64,000 bases of DNA, taken from the NCBI GenBank assembly GCA_934444765.1, contig CAKSDC010000003.1, positions 58,811 through 122,810 of the forward strand, given 5' to 3'. Both the position numbers and the translations under genes were made by a program. The notes beneath the pieces were generated by a model. It searched no databases, was not told the origin of the DNA, and worked only from the letters and a program-made list of their open reading frames with translations. Shown in pieces: positions 63,751-64,000 of the stretch. Origin of the DNA: an uncultured Oscillospiraceae bacterium. GTDB taxonomy: Bacteria; Bacillota; Clostridia; Oscillospirales; Ruminococcaceae. How positions within the stretch are numbered: position 1 is the first letter of the stretch; each line of letters begins with the position of its first letter.

Positions 63751-64000
63751 GTTTATAAGTCATTCCTTTCTTTTTTGAATATATCGTGTTAATACTTCCT
63801 TTTATTGGTACGTTGTCAGAATACCCTCTACAAGCCGAAATTTGACGGGGTACACCCTAATAGACCGTTTATACTACCAGGGGGTCTAAAGTGAAAATTT
63901 GAGCCTCTCAGCCTTGATTTTGGCGACGTTAGAGTTTCAACTTAAAGTCGGTAGTAGAAGTTCAAGTTTTAAGACCAACTTTTCAAGCCATAGAGTGGTA
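63751..64000. other. Right edge without a complete gene
   Basis: I see no complete reading frame in the last 250 bases. dnaN would normally be close to rlbA, so a longer spacer or an insertion lies here. Notable are a hairpin AGACC/GGTCT (about 63861-63887), the G-run in CAGGGGGTCTAAAG (63879-63892) and a frame on the plus strand that stays open from about 63886 to the edge. Confidence 0.4.

Overview
The window looks like the chromosome of a low-GC, Gram-positive anaerobe close to Ruminococcus (Oscillospiraceae/Ruminococcaceae). GC is about 36-37% by eye. The evidence is single-chain pyruvate:ferredoxin oxidoreductase, pyruvate phosphate dikinase, cellobiose phosphorylase, two secreted proteins ending in type I dockerins (one a GH74 xyloglucanase), Thr-rich linkers in surface proteins, strong Shine-Dalgarno sites and sigma-A promoters with 17-base spacers. 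Sporulation genes (spoVAC, yabP, yabQ) are also present. I saw no tRNA, rRNA, IS element, CRISPR array or complete phage.

Layout. 1-3.3 kb: two paralogous lipoproteins and an LRR surface protein with an acidic tail. 3.3-7.0 kb: nifJ. 7.1-10.5 kb: a possible small RNA, then recR, ybaB, dnaX and the SRP RNA. 10.6-13 kb: a lipoprotein and an orphan sugar-type binding protein. 13-20.4 kb: a minus-strand run glmU-DUF434-pth-mfd-radical SAM. 20.8-23.4 kb: ppdK. 23.5-28.3 kb: a lone pilin, a membrane protein, an SPFH/zinc-ribbon/membrane module and a small conserved protein. 28.4-33.3 kb: a Gld-type ABC transporter operon. 33.4-42.5 kb: the translation/transcription operon rimP-nusA-rnpM-ylxQ-infB-rbfA-nrnA-truB-ribF. 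43-54.9 kb: cellobiose phosphorylase, mntP, a YbaK deacylase, MoxR, a dockerin protein, a DNA glycosylase, a LacI regulator, a CxxCxxCC protein, spoVAC and the GH74-dockerin enzyme. 55-56.8 kb: yabP-yabQ-divIC-yabR. 56.9-63.8 kb: the origin-proximal block rlbA-recF-remB-gyrB-ycxB-like-gyrA, read right to left, so dnaA/dnaN and oriC are expected beyond position 64000.

How the genes fit together. The GH74 enzyme and the second dockerin protein would dock on a cellulosome scaffold and attack plant beta-glucans. Imported cellobiose would be split phosphorolytically by the GH94 enzyme, probably under a LacI-type repressor. Glycolytic flux then runs through PPDK and PFOR.

The most striking signal is not a gene. 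Reading the whole window I found no GATC and no CTAG tetranucleotide, although on the order of two hundred of each would be expected by chance, and codons are visibly chosen around them. Other notable points are a NusA with a tandem-duplicated RNA-polymerase-binding domain, an unidentified structured leader before mntP, a candidate small RNA beside nifJ, and a LacI-type operator between promoter and start of the cellobiose phosphorylase gene. Coordinates of motifs and absence counts were read by eye.
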